Of a stretch of DNA of 64,000 nucleotides, positions 49,197 through 57,815 are shown in pieces. Made by a program: the position numbers and the translations under genes. This DNA is from Streptomyces shenzhenensis. Lineage in GTDB: Bacteria > Actinomycetota > Actinomycetes > Streptomycetales > Streptomycetaceae. Each line of letters opens with the position of its first letter. Position 1 is the first letter of the stretch. Location: NCBI RefSeq assembly GCF_003688995.1, contig NZ_PENI01000013.1:62001-126000 (forward strand), in the 5' to 3' direction. The notes beneath the pieces were generated by a model. That model was not told where the DNA came from and made no database searches. It worked only from the letters and a program-made list of their open reading frames with translations.

Positions 49197-50206
49197 CCGT
49201 CGTACAACTGCTGATCGGTCTGGCGACCCTCGTCGTCAACGCCTTCTTCGTGGGCGCCGAGTTCGCCCTGATCTCGGTGCGGCGCTCGCAGATCGAACCG
49301 CACGCCGAGGCGGGCGACCGGCGCGCGAAGACCGTGCTGTGGGGCCTGGAGCACGTGTCCGTGCTGATGGCCGCCGCCCAGCTGGGGATCACGCTGTGCA
49401 CGCTGGTCCTGGGCGTGGTCGCGGAGCCGGCCATCGCCCATCTGCTGGAGCCGGTCTTCCACGCGGTGGGCATGCCCGAGAGCGCGGGCCACGCCGTGTC
49501 CTTCGTGATCGCGCTGGCGCTGGCCACGTATCTGCACATGCTGCTGGGCGAGATGGTGCCCAAGAACATCGCGCTCGCCGAACCCGTGCGCAGTGCCTTG
49601 CTGCTCGGCCCGCCCCTGGTCGCGCTGTCCCGGGCACTGCGTCCGGTGATCTTCGCGGTCAACGCCTTCGCGAACGCCCTGCTCAAGCTGCTCAGGGTCG
49701 AGGCGAAGGACGAGGTCACGGCGACGTTCTCGGACGCGGAACTGGCCCAGATCGTGAAGGACGCCGGCGCGGCGGGCCTGATCGACGACCGGGCGCAGGA
49801 GCGGCTGCACGATGCCCTGGAGCTGGGCCGGCGTCCGGTGCGCGACGTGGTGGTCCCGCTGGCGGACGTGGTGTACGCGCGCGTGGGCGTCACCCCCGAG
49901 CAGCTGGAGCAGCTGTCCACGGAGTCGGGCTTCTCCCGTTTCCCAGTGGTCGACGAGGGGCGCCGCATCGTCGGCTATCTGCACGTCAAGGACGCGCTGG
50001 ACGCCTCGCCGCGGGACATGCCGCTGCGGCTGCGGGACATGCGGCCCGTCGCGCGGGTACGGGAGAGCACACCGCTGGACGACGTGCTCACCGCGATGCG
50101 GGGCAGCCGTACGCATCTGGCGGCCGTCCTCGGGTCCGACGGACGGCTGGCCGGTCTGGTGACGATGGAGGACGTGCTGCGGGAGCTGTTCGGCCAGCAC
50201 GCCTGA
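49193..50206 (+). CDS. CNNM/CorC-type transporter with CBS domains (second of pair)
   Basis: 337 aa, shorter than its neighbour. The membrane domain (FFVGAEFALISVRRSQIEPH, GITLCTLVLGVVAEP, HMLLGEMVPKNIALAEP) and two CBS domains (VVPLADVVYARVGVTPEQLE; RFPVVDEGRRIVGYLHVKD) are present, but the CorC C-terminal domain seems absent. GTG 49193 overlaps the upstream stop. The paired full and short forms may work as a heteromer. Confidence 0.92.
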   Translation: MTVVQLLIGLATLVVNAFFVGAEFALISVRRSQIEPHAEAGDRRAKTVLWGLEHVSVLMAAAQLGITLCTLVLGVVAEPAIAHLLEPVFHAVGMPESAGHAVSFVIALALATYLHMLLGEMVPKNIALAEPVRSALLLGPPLVALSRALRPVIFAVNAFANALLKLLRVEAKDEVTATFSDAELAQIVKDAGAAGLIDDRAQERLHDALELGRRPVRDVVVPLADVVYARVGVTPEQLEQLSTESGFSRFPVVDEGRRIVGYLHVKDALDASPRDMPLRLRDMRPVARVRESTPLDDVLTAMRGSRTHLAAVLGSDGRLAGLVTMEDVLRELFGQHA

Positions 50207-50267
50207 GGCCCGGGGCCGCGGCCCGACCGACCGGCGGGTACGTGCGCGGGATAGCATCGCTGTCGCC

Positions 50268-51059
50268 ATGCAGACGATCCCCCCGCACCCCTCGTACTCC
50301 AGCCTGGTCGCGGTCGGCGACTCCTTCACCGAAGGCATGTCGGACCTGCTGCCGGACGGCTCCTACCGGGGCTGGGCCGACCTGCTCGCGGCGCGGATGA
50401 CCGCCCGGACCCCCGGGTTCCGGTACGCCAACCTCGCGGTGCGCGGCAAGCTGATCGGGCAGATCGTCGACGAGCAGGTCGAGGTGGCGGCCGGCATGCG
50501 GGCCGATGTGGTCACGCTGGTCGGCGGGCTGAACGACACGCTACGGCCCGCGTGCGACATGGGGCGGGTGCGGGGGCTGCTGACGGAGGCGGTGGAGCGG
50601 CTGGCCCCCTCCTGCAAGCAGCTCGTGCTGATGCGCAGCCCGGGCCGCCGCGGCCCGGTCCTGGAGCGGTTCCGGCCGCGCATGGAGGAGCTGTTCGCCT
50701 GCGTCGACGAGCTCGCCGAGCGGCACGGCGCCCTGGTCGTGGACCTGTACGGGGCGCCGTCGCTGGCCGACCCGCAGATGTGGGACGTGGACCGGCTGCA
50801 CCTGACGGCGGAGGGGCACCGCCGGGTCGCCGAGGCCGTCTGGCAGACGCTCGGCCACGCCGCCGAGGACACCGAGTGGCGGGTCCCGTTGCCCGCCGAG
50901 CAGCCGCCGGGCTGGCTCACCCGGCGGACCACGGACGTACGGTTCGCCCGGCAGCACCTGCTGCCGTGGATAGGCCGCAGGCTGACCGGCCGTTCCTCCG
51001 GTGACGGCCGCCCGCCCAAGCGCCCCGAGCTGCTCCCGTACGAGGGCCCGGCGGCGTAG
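50268..51059 (+). CDS. SGNH/GDSL-type hydrolase
   Basis: 263 aa. Block I GDSFTEGM holds the nucleophile Ser19; block III is seen in LVGGLNDTLRPACD and block V as Asp175-x2-His178 in DVDRLHLTAEG. Esterase or lipase activity on unknown substrates, cytoplasmic since there is no signal peptide. The Arg/Pro-rich C-terminal 60 residues are extra. The DUF4326 gene starts 10 bases after its stop. Confidence 0.9.
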   Translation: MQTIPPHPSYSSLVAVGDSFTEGMSDLLPDGSYRGWADLLAARMTARTPGFRYANLAVRGKLIGQIVDEQVEVAAGMRADVVTLVGGLNDTLRPACDMGRVRGLLTEAVERLAPSCKQLVLMRSPGRRGPVLERFRPRMEELFACVDELAERHGALVVDLYGAPSLADPQMWDVDRLHLTAEGHRRVAEAVWQTLGHAAEDTEWRVPLPAEQPPGWLTRRTTDVRFARQHLLPWIGRRLTGRSSGDGRPPKRPELLPYEGPAA

Positions 51060-51069
51060 CCTCGCCGGC

Positions 51070-51417
51070 ATGGGCACCCGGGTCATCAACATCAGGGGCC
51101 GGATCCACGACTTCGGCCCCCGGCTGGCGGACGCCCCCGCGGACGTCGTGTACGTGGGCCGCCGCTGGACGCTGGGCGGCTGGGACCTGCCCCGGCATCC
51201 GCTGTACAACCCGTTCGCCTACCACACCGCGGCGAAACGGCGGGACGGCACCCGGGCCGAGGTCATGGCGATGTACCGGGCGTACCTGCTGGAGCGGCCC
51301 GAGCTGCTGGAGCTGGTGCCGCGGCTGCGCGGCAGGACCCTCGCCTGCTGGTGCGTGCCCGAGCCGTGCCATGCGCAGGTGCTGGCGGAGCTGGCCGACG
51401 CGGGCGAGGCGGCATAG
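51070..51417 (+). CDS. DUF4326 protein
   Basis: 115 aa. It begins MGTRVINIRGRIHDFG and contains DVVYVGRRWTLGGWDLPRHP, NPF, and the family-defining cysteine motif LACWCVPEPCHAQVLAEL at the C-terminus. Function unknown; the CWC-x3-PCHA motif suggests a metal site. The start is 10 bases after the SGNH gene, so the two may be co-transcribed. Confidence 0.85.
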   Translation: MGTRVINIRGRIHDFGPRLADAPADVVYVGRRWTLGGWDLPRHPLYNPFAYHTAAKRRDGTRAEVMAMYRAYLLERPELLELVPRLRGRTLACWCVPEPCHAQVLAELADAGEAA

Positions 51418-51428
51418 CCCGCGCCGCG

Positions 51429-51472
51429 GACGGCGGCACGCATCCCGTATGACGGCGACACGCATCCCGTAT
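51429..51472. repeat. Tandem pair of 22-bp repeats before purB
   Basis: GACGGCG.CACGCATCCCGTAT occurs twice back to back (51429-51450, 51451-51472) with one difference. A run of AACCG repeats follows at about 51492-51509. The 212-base gap otherwise holds the purB promoter. Confidence 0.6.
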
Positions 51473-51629
51473 TCGGTGCGCGGATCTCCCCGAACCGAAC
51501 CGAACCGGTCCGGCACAGCCCGCAGACCGGCCGGCACTGCCCCCTCCCCCGGCCCGGCCCCGCCCCACCTGGTCCGCGGCCGTCCGCGCAGTCCGGAGCG
51601 GATATGAACAGCCGGTATGCTCCGTACAC

Positions 51630-53072
51630 GTGACTTCCGCTCCCGCCAAGCCCCGCATCCCGAACGTCCTCGCCGGACGCTACGCCTCCGCCGAACTGGC
51701 CACGCTCTGGTCGCCCGAGCAGAAGGTGAGGCTGGAGCGACAGCTCTGGCTCGCCGTGCTGCGGGCCCAGAAGGACCTCGGGATCGAGGTGCCGGACGCG
51801 GCGATCGCCGACTACGAGCGGGTCCTCGACACCGTCGACCTGGCCTCGATCGCGGAGCGCGAGAAGGTCACGCGGCACGACGTGAAGGCGCGGATCGAGG
51901 AGTTCAACGCCCTCGCCGGGCACGAGCACGTGCACAAGGGCATGACCTCCCGCGATCTGACCGAGAACGTCGAGCAGCTGCAGATCCGGCTCTCCCTGGA
52001 GCTGATGCGCGACCGTACGGTGGCAGTCCTGGCGCGCCTCGGCAAGCTGGCGGGCGAGTACGCCGAGCTGGTCATGGCGGGCCGCTCCCACAACGTAGCC
52101 GCGCAGGCCACCACGCTCGGCAAGCGCTTCGCGACCGCCGCCGACGAGCTGCTCGTCGGCTACGGCCGGGTCGAGGAGCTGCTCGGCCGCTACCCGCTGC
52201 GCGGCATCAAGGGCCCGGTCGGCACGGCGCAGGACATGCTGGACCTGCTGGGCGGCGACGCGTCGAAGCTCGCCGAGCTGGAGCACCGGATCACCCGGCA
52301 CCTCGGCTTCTCGCAGGCCTTCACCTCCGTCGGCCAGGTCTATCCGCGCTCGCTGGACTACGAGGTCGTGACCGCGCTGGTGCAGCTGGCGGCGGCGCCG
52401 TCGTCGCTGGCCAGGACGATCCGGCTGATGGCCGGGCACGAGCTGGTCACCGAGGGCTTCAAGCCGGGCCAGGTCGGCTCCTCGGCGATGCCGCACAAGA
52501 TGAACACCCGCTCCTGCGAGCGCGTCAACGGCCTGATGGTGATCCTGCGCGGCTACGCCTCGATGACCGGCGAGCTCGCGGGCGACCAGTGGAACGAGGG
52601 CGACGTGTCCTGCTCCGTGGTGCGCCGGGTCGCGCTCCCGGACGCCTTCTTCGCGCTGGACGGCCTGCTGGAGACCTTCCTGACGGTGCTCGACGAGTTC
52701 GGCGCCTTCCCCGCCGTCATCGCCCGTGAGCTGGACCGCTATCTGCCGTTCCTCGCCACGACCAAGGTGCTGATGGGCGCCGTGCGGGCCGGTGTCGGCC
52801 GCGAGGTCGCCCACGAGGCCATCAAGGAGAACGCCGTCGCCACGGCGCTCGCCATGCGCGAGCAGGGCGCCGAGCGCAACGACCTGCTGGACAAGCTGGC
52901 CGCCGACGAGCGGCTGCCGCTGGACCGGGAGCAGTTGCGGGCGCTCATGGCCGACAAGCTGTCCTTCACCGGTGCGGCGGCCGACCAGGTCGGCGTGGTC
53001 GTCGGCCGGATCGACGAGATCGTCAAGCAGCACCCGCAGGCCGCGGGCTACGCCCCGGGAGCGATCCTCTGA
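51630..53072 (+). CDS. purB: Adenylosuccinate lyase
   Basis: 480 aa fumarase/aspartase-family lyase acting twice in purine synthesis (SAICAR to AICAR, adenylosuccinate to AMP). The signature loop is GSSAMPHKMNTRSCERVNG; the N-terminal RHDVKARIEEFNALAGHEHV and MTSRDLTENVEQLQIRLSLE are conserved. GTG 51630 starts VTSAPAKPRIPNVLAGRYAS. Its TGA overlaps the apparent CTG start of mug. Confidence 0.95.
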   Translation: MTSAPAKPRIPNVLAGRYASAELATLWSPEQKVRLERQLWLAVLRAQKDLGIEVPDAAIADYERVLDTVDLASIAEREKVTRHDVKARIEEFNALAGHEHVHKGMTSRDLTENVEQLQIRLSLELMRDRTVAVLARLGKLAGEYAELVMAGRSHNVAAQATTLGKRFATAADELLVGYGRVEELLGRYPLRGIKGPVGTAQDMLDLLGGDASKLAELEHRITRHLGFSQAFTSVGQVYPRSLDYEVVTALVQLAAAPSSLARTIRLMAGHELVTEGFKPGQVGSSAMPHKMNTRSCERVNGLMVILRGYASMTGELAGDQWNEGDVSCSVVRRVALPDAFFALDGLLETFLTVLDEFGAFPAVIARELDRYLPFLATTKVLMGAVRAGVGREVAHEAIKENAVATALAMREQGAERNDLLDKLAADERLPLDREQLRALMADKLSFTGAAADQVGVVVGRIDEIVKQHPQAAGYAPGAIL

Positions 53073-53650
53073 CCCGCTTCACCCGGGCCGAGCTGGAGGC
53101 CGCCCGCGACCGTCTGGTACCGGACGTGGCCGCGGACGGCCTTCGCGTGCTGTTCTCCGGCATCAACCCCGGTCTGCTGACGGCCGCGACGGGCCACCAC
53201 TTCGCACGTCCCGGCAACCGGTTCTGGCCGGTGCTGCAGCTGTCCGGGTTCACGCCGCGGCTGCTGAAGCCGTCGGAGCAGCAGGAGCTGCTGGCGTACG
53301 GGCTCGGGATCACCAACGTGGTGGCCCGGGCGACGGCGCGGGCCGACGAGCTGTCCGCCGCGGAGTACGTCGAGGGCGGGCGGCTGCTGACCGCCAAGGT
53401 GACGCGGCTGCGGCCGAGGTGGCTGGCCGTGGTCGGGGTGACCGCGTACCGTGCGGCGTTCGGTGAGCGGCGGGCGCAGGTGGGGCCGCAGGAACGGAGG
53501 ATCGGGGACACGCGGGTGTGGGTGCTGCCCAACCCCAGCGGTCTGAACGCGCATTGGACGGCGGCGACGATGGCGGAGGAGTTCGGGCGGCTGCGGGAGG
53601 CCGCGTCGGACCGGCCGGGGCGCCCCGTCACGGCGGATCCAGGTCGGTGA
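53069..53650 (+). CDS. mug: Mismatch-specific (G:T/U) uracil-DNA glycosylase, probable CTG start
   Basis: About 193 aa. The Mug/TDG motifs are clear: VLFSGINPGL with the active-site Asn33, HHFARPGNRFWPVL and VLPNPSGLNAHW. It excises uracil or thymine from mismatches with guanine. The conserved actinobacterial N-terminus TRFTRAELEAARDRLVPDVA is in frame only from CTG 53069, which overlaps the purB stop and has GGGAG five bases upstream. The first conventional start, GTG 53126, would drop 19 residues yet still keep the catalytic core. The 3' end overlaps a convergent gene by 23 bases. Confidence 0.85.
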   Translation: MTRFTRAELEAARDRLVPDVAADGLRVLFSGINPGLLTAATGHHFARPGNRFWPVLQLSGFTPRLLKPSEQQELLAYGLGITNVVARATARADELSAAEYVEGGRLLTAKVTRLRPRWLAVVGVTAYRAAFGERRAQVGPQERRIGDTRVWVLPNPSGLNAHWTAATMAEEFGRLREAASDRPGRPVTADPGR

Positions 53651-54080
53651 CCACGGCCAGGAGCTGGAAGGGAAGTTCCCGGTTCCAACGGGAGACGCCG
53701 AGGGCAACCCAGCGGTCCGCGCCGGGCGCCCGCCACAGGTGGAGGTCGGGCACATGCCCGCTGAGCCCGGCCCAGGGCTCCTCGAGATCCTCGGGGTCCT
53801 CGCCCAGCGTGGTCCGTTCCAGCACGCTGTACAGGCTGATGCGCTGCGGCGGCCCCCACCGCTCGGTAAGCCGCGCGCCGAGACCGTCGCGGTCGGCCTC
53901 GTACTGCGTCTCGGTCTCCTCCCGCTGGGCGCCGCCGTCCTCCCAGAAGTCGCCGCTGGTCTGTAATTCCGCTATGTGGTAGCCGGGCCCGCTCGCGCCG
54001 TGCTCCGTCCTGCCGTGCTCCGCGGGGAACCCCCGGGTGCACAGCAGGTCGATGAGGGCCAGGTGCCGCGCGATGTCCAT
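53628..54080 (-). CDS. Conserved Streptomyces protein of unknown function
   Basis: 150 aa from ATG 54080: MDIARHLALIDLLCTRGFPA, then a central charged region (GPGYHIAELQTSGDFWEDGG; RDGLGARLTERWGPP) and an alternating strand-rich C-terminus (DLHLWRAPGADRWVALGVSR, LPFQLLAVVTDLDPP). No signal peptide or membrane helix and no recognised motif. Its stop lies inside the convergent mug gene. Confidence 0.7.
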   Translation of the reverse strand: MDIARHLALIDLLCTRGFPAEHGRTEHGASGPGYHIAELQTSGDFWEDGGAQREETETQYEADRDGLGARLTERWGPPQRISLYSVLERTTLGEDPEDLEEPWAGLSGHVPDLHLWRAPGADRWVALGVSRWNRELPFQLLAVVTDLDPP

Positions 54081-54121
54081 GTGCTCCAGTAAAGCGGGCA
54101 CCACTGACAATTGGCGACGTG

Positions 54122-54850
54122 TCAGGCGTCCCGCCGGTGTACGCTCCACGCTCCCGCGCACAGCGCTCCCGCCGTCCACAGCGCGGTCACCGCCAGTCCG
54201 CTCCACGGGCCGAGGCTGCCGCCCCAGTCACCGTGCAGGACCACTTGGCCGGCCCGGTCGGGCAGGAAGTCGGCGACGTTGCCGGACAGGTCGCCGACCA
54301 CGAAGGAGACGATCAGGAGCAGCGGGATCAGCAGGCTCAGCGTGGCCACTCCGCTGCGCAGCACGGCCGCGAGCCCGGCCGCGAACAGCGCCATCAGCGT
54401 CAGGTAGATGCCGCAGCCCACCGCGGCGCGCAGTCCCTCCGCCCAGGTCGGCCGGTCCTGCCCGGCCCCGAGGGCGGCGCGGCCGACGAGCAGCGTCACC
54501 GTTCCGGTGACCAGGCCCACGGCGAGGACGGGCACCGCGATCGCGGTGGCCTTCGCCGCGAACCACCGCCGCCGGTCGGGAACCGCGGCGAGCGTCTGGC
54601 GCAGCGCGCCGCCCTGGAACTCGGACGAGACGGCCGTCACGCCGAACGTGATCGCCGCGATCTGCCCGAAGGAGACACCGAAGAACATGGCGAACAGCGG
54701 ATCGATGTCCGCGCCGTCGGCCGCGGTGAGCGCGCCGAAGGCGACGGTCGCGATGAGCACCGCGCCCAGGCTGCCGACGAGCGAGCGCAGTGTACGGATC
54801 TTGATCCACTCGGCGTGGAGTGCGGGCTGGAACGTCGACCGGTTCGACAT
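54122..54850 (-). CDS. ABC transporter permease (ABC-2 type)
   Basis: 242 aa with six hydrophobic helices, e.g. LVGSLGAVLIATVAFGALTA, MFFGVSFGQIAAITFGVTAV and LSLLIPLLLIVSFVVG. The short N-terminal EWIKIRTLRSL is typical of exporter permeases. It begins 2 bases after the ATPase gene. With the ATPase it forms a small drug/peptide-type exporter, probably controlled by the divergent two-component system. Confidence 0.9.
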   Translation of the reverse strand: MSNRSTFQPALHAEWIKIRTLRSLVGSLGAVLIATVAFGALTAADGADIDPLFAMFFGVSFGQIAAITFGVTAVSSEFQGGALRQTLAAVPDRRRWFAAKATAIAVPVLAVGLVTGTVTLLVGRAALGAGQDRPTWAEGLRAAVGCGIYLTLMALFAAGLAAVLRSGVATLSLLIPLLLIVSFVVGDLSGNVADFLPDRAGQVVLHGDWGGSLGPWSGLAVTALWTAGALCAGAWSVHRRDA

Positions 54851-54852
54851 GG

Positions 54853-55773
54853 TCAGGCCTCCTGGGGCTGGGCGGTGAACTCGGCCTCGGCCGACGTCAG
54901 ATCGAGGTAGGCCTGCTCCAAGGTGGCCTCCTCCGCGGCGAGTTCGAGCACGGGGACGCCCGCGTCGGCCATGAGGCGCCCGATGTCCTCCACGCGCGCG
55001 TTCCGCACGGTCCACTGTCCGGTGTCGTCCGAGGCGGCGTCGTAGCCGTGGCGGGCGAGCAGGCCGGCGAGGGGCGTCCCGTCGGTCGTGCGGACCCGTA
55101 CGCCGGGCCGCACGCGCGCGTGGATGAAGTCCTGCAGCGGGGTGTCCGCCAGCAGCCGGCCGCGGCCGAGGACGACGAGGTGGTCGGCGAAGGCCGCGGT
55201 CTCGTTCATGAGGTGGCTGGAGACGAGGACGGTGCGGCCCTTGGCGGCCAGCCGGCGCAGCAGCGCGCGGATCCAGACGATGCCTTCGGGGTCGAGCCCG
55301 TTCGACGGCTCGTCGAGGATCACGACCCCGGGATCGCCGAGCAGCGCGGCGGCGATCCCGAGCCGCTGCCGCATGCCCAGGGAGTACGACTTGACCCGGC
55401 GCCGTGCCACGGCGGTGAGTCCCGTCTCCTCCAGTACGGCGTCGACCCGGCGCACGGGGATGCGGTTGCTCGCCGCCAGGGCGCGCAGATGGTCGCGCCC
55501 GGTGCGGGAGCCGTGCGCGGCCTGCGCGTCGAGCAGCGCGCCCACCTGACGCAGGGGCTCATGGAGTTCGGCGTAGGCACGGCCGCCGACCGTCGCGGTC
55601 CCCGAGGTCGGCCGGTCCAGGCCCAGGATCAGCCGCATGGTGGTGGACTTCCCGGCGCCGTTGGGGCCGAGGAAACCGGTCACCAGGCCGGGGCGAACGC
55701 TGAAGGTGACATGGTCCACGGCCCGCCGGGCGCCGTACTCCTTGCTGAGGTCTCGTACGTCGATGCAGGTCAT
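54853..55773 (-). CDS. ABC transporter ATP-binding protein
   Basis: 306 aa. Walker A GPNGAGKST, Q-loop GALLDAQAAHGSRTG, signature YSLGMRQRLGIAAALL, Walker B VVILDEPSNGLDPEG and the switch His in VLVSSHLMNE. The 85-residue C-terminal extension is the regulatory domain seen in DrrA/CcmA-type exporters. Divergent from the histidine kinase, 107 bases apart. Confidence 0.94.
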   Translation of the reverse strand: MTCIDVRDLSKEYGARRAVDHVTFSVRPGLVTGFLGPNGAGKSTTMRLILGLDRPTSGTATVGGRAYAELHEPLRQVGALLDAQAAHGSRTGRDHLRALAASNRIPVRRVDAVLEETGLTAVARRRVKSYSLGMRQRLGIAAALLGDPGVVILDEPSNGLDPEGIVWIRALLRRLAAKGRTVLVSSHLMNETAAFADHLVVLGRGRLLADTPLQDFIHARVRPGVRVRTTDGTPLAGLLARHGYDAASDDTGQWTVRNARVEDIGRLMADAGVPVLELAAEEATLEQAYLDLTSAEAEFTAQPQEA

Positions 55774-55804
55774 GGCGCCAGCCTGGCCGTTGGTGGGCGC
55801 CCGG

Positions 55805-55846
55805 TCCTCCCCCGCCGGTGTGGATCGTCTCCCCCGCCCGGGGGAG
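55805..55846. promoter_or_regulatory. Palindrome and direct repeats between the ABC exporter and its two-component system
   Basis: CTCCCCC-GCCC-GGGGGAG (55829-55846) has perfect 7-base arms, and its left half TCTCCCCCGCC is echoed as TCCTCCCCCGCC from about 55805. These are candidate sites for the adjacent response regulator, although C-rich tracts are common here. Confidence 0.35.
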
Positions 55847-55880
55847 GCTCGTTGTCGGTGACGCCTGCCACGATGTCCGG

Positions 55881-57035
55881 ATGGCCCGCTTCCTGCGCCC
55901 GCTGCTGCGGGGGACGACGTACACGCGCTTCCTGCACCTGTGGGTGCCCATGCTGATCGTCAGCGTGTGGCTGTTCATCGACCCGGGGAAGCCGTGGGTG
56001 CCCGCGGCCGTCCTGATCCCGGTGGGGCTCATCGGGGCGGTGCGGACCGGGGAGGGGGTGCAGGCGCGGCTGCTGCTGACGCCCGGCGAGGAGGAGCCGG
56101 GCATCTCGGTGGCGCCGTCGGCGACCTGGCGGGACAGGCTGCGCACCGTGCTGTGGCTGGAGGTCCGGATGGCCCTCGCGGTGCCGGCGACCGTCGGCTC
56201 GGTGTGGCTGCCGATCTTCACGTACGAGCTGATCCGGCTCGCCTCCGGACACACCTCGCCCGACGTGCCGGTGCTGGACCGGGCGCAGCCGCACTGGGCC
56301 TACGGGCTGCTCGCCCCGCTCCCCCTGATCGCCCTGTACGGCGTGGTGGTGGGCCTCGGCGCGCTGGTCACCGCCCTCGCGCGCCGGCTGCTCGGCCCGT
56401 CCGCCGCGGAGCGGCTGGCCGCGCTGGAGGAACGGACCGAACAACTCCTGGAGCGCACCCGCATCGCGCGCGAGCTGCACGACTCCATCGGGCACGCCCT
56501 GACGGTGGCGGTGGTGCAGGCGGGGGCGGCGCGGACGGCGGGCGATCCGGAGTTCACCGACCGGGCCCTGGGAGCCATCGAGGAGACGGGCCGGGCCGCC
56601 CTGGAGGACCTGGAGCGGGTGCTGGGCGTGCTCCGCGAGGCGCAGCGGCCGGCGAGCAGCCGTCCCACACTGGCCGACGCCGACCGGCTCCTGGAGTCGG
56701 CGCGCGCCTCCGGGGCCAAGGTGGACGCGGAGGTGGCCGGGCCTCTGGAGACGGTTCCGGGGCCGGTGTCCCGGGAGGGCTACCGCATCCTCCAGGAGGC
56801 GCTGACCAATGTGCTGCGGCACGCGGGTTCCGTGCCGGTCCTGGTCCGCGTCACGGTGGCGGACGGCACGCTCGCCCTGGAGGTGCGCAATCCGCTGACG
56901 GCCGCGGTGACCGGCCCCGGCCGGGGCAGCGGGCTGCGCGGCATACGCGAGCGCGCGGCCCTGCTCGGGGGCAGCGCGCACACGGGTCCGGACGCGGACG
57001 ACTGGCAGGTGCGTGTGGAGCTGCCGGTGCGCTGA
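55881..57035 (+). CDS. NarL-type sensor histidine kinase
   Basis: 384 aa. Four membrane helices in the first 165 residues, then the HisKA_3 dimerisation helix with phospho-acceptor His200 in RIARELHDSIGHALT and an ATPase domain (YRILQEALTNVLRHAG; GSGLRGIRERAALLGG). ATG 55881 starts MARFLRPLLRG. It partners the LuxR-type regulator 14 bases downstream; the divergent exporter is the likely target, a layout common for envelope-stress systems. Confidence 0.93.
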   Translation: MARFLRPLLRGTTYTRFLHLWVPMLIVSVWLFIDPGKPWVPAAVLIPVGLIGAVRTGEGVQARLLLTPGEEEPGISVAPSATWRDRLRTVLWLEVRMALAVPATVGSVWLPIFTYELIRLASGHTSPDVPVLDRAQPHWAYGLLAPLPLIALYGVVVGLGALVTALARRLLGPSAAERLAALEERTEQLLERTRIARELHDSIGHALTVAVVQAGAARTAGDPEFTDRALGAIEETGRAALEDLERVLGVLREAQRPASSRPTLADADRLLESARASGAKVDAEVAGPLETVPGPVSREGYRILQEALTNVLRHAGSVPVLVRVTVADGTLALEVRNPLTAAVTGPGRGSGLRGIRERAALLGGSAHTGPDADDWQVRVELPVR

Positions 57036-57049
57036 TCTACGCTGGCCGG

Positions 57050-57715
57050 ATGCCGGTCACCGTTCTGATCGTCGACGACGAACCCCTGGTCCGCGCCGGG
57101 CTCCGCGCGGTCCTCGATGCCCAGCCCGATATCGAGGTGGTCGGCGAGGCGGCCGACGGTGCGGCGGTGATCCCGTTGGTGCGGCGGCTGCGGCCGGACG
57201 TGGTCGCCATGGACGTCCGGATGCCGCTCCTGGACGGGATCGAGGCCACGCGCGCGGTGCTGCGCACCGTGGCCGAGCCCCCGAAGATCCTGGTGGTGAC
57301 CACGTTCGAGAACGACGAGTACGTCTACGAGGCGCTGCGTGCCGGTGCCGACGGTTTTCTGCTGAAGCGGGCCCGGCCCGCCGAGATCGTGCACGCCGTG
57401 CGGCTGGTCGCCGAGGGCGAGTCGCTGCTGTTCCCCGCATCGGTGCGGCAGCTCGCCGCCCGCTACGGCGACGACGGGCAGGGCAACCGGGCCGCGCGGG
57501 CCGCGCTGGAGCGGGCCCGGCTGACCGAACGGGAGGCCGAGGTGCTGCGGTTGATGGCGCGGGGGCTGTCCAACGCGGAGATCGCCTCCCGGCTGGTCGT
57601 CGGAACGGAGACGGTCAAGTCGCATGTGAGCGCCGTCCTGGCGAAGCTCGGGGCGCGGGACCGCACCCAGGCGGTGATCGCGGCGTTCGAGTCGGGCTTC
57701 GTCGCTCCGGGCTGA
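57050..57715 (+). CDS. NarL/LuxR-family response regulator
   Basis: 221 aa. Receiver domain with Asp9-Asp10, phospho-acceptor Asp55 (VVAMDVRMPLLDGIEA), TTFEND and Lys in FLLKRARPAEI; then a LuxR-type helix-turn-helix, LTEREAEVLRLMARGLSNAE and IASRLVVGTETVKSHVSAVL. Partner of the kinase upstream. Confidence 0.95.
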   Translation: MPVTVLIVDDEPLVRAGLRAVLDAQPDIEVVGEAADGAAVIPLVRRLRPDVVAMDVRMPLLDGIEATRAVLRTVAEPPKILVVTTFENDEYVYEALRAGADGFLLKRARPAEIVHAVRLVAEGESLLFPASVRQLAARYGDDGQGNRAARAALERARLTEREAEVLRLMARGLSNAEIASRLVVGTETVKSHVSAVLAKLGARDRTQAVIAAFESGFVAPG

Positions 57716-57815
57716 CCGCCCGCGCGGCACAGGGCAGTTGGCGCCCGGAACTCGCCGGGCTCCGCGGTGCCGAGTACGATCCGCCCAACACGCGCACGAG
57801 CTGGGAGGACGGACG

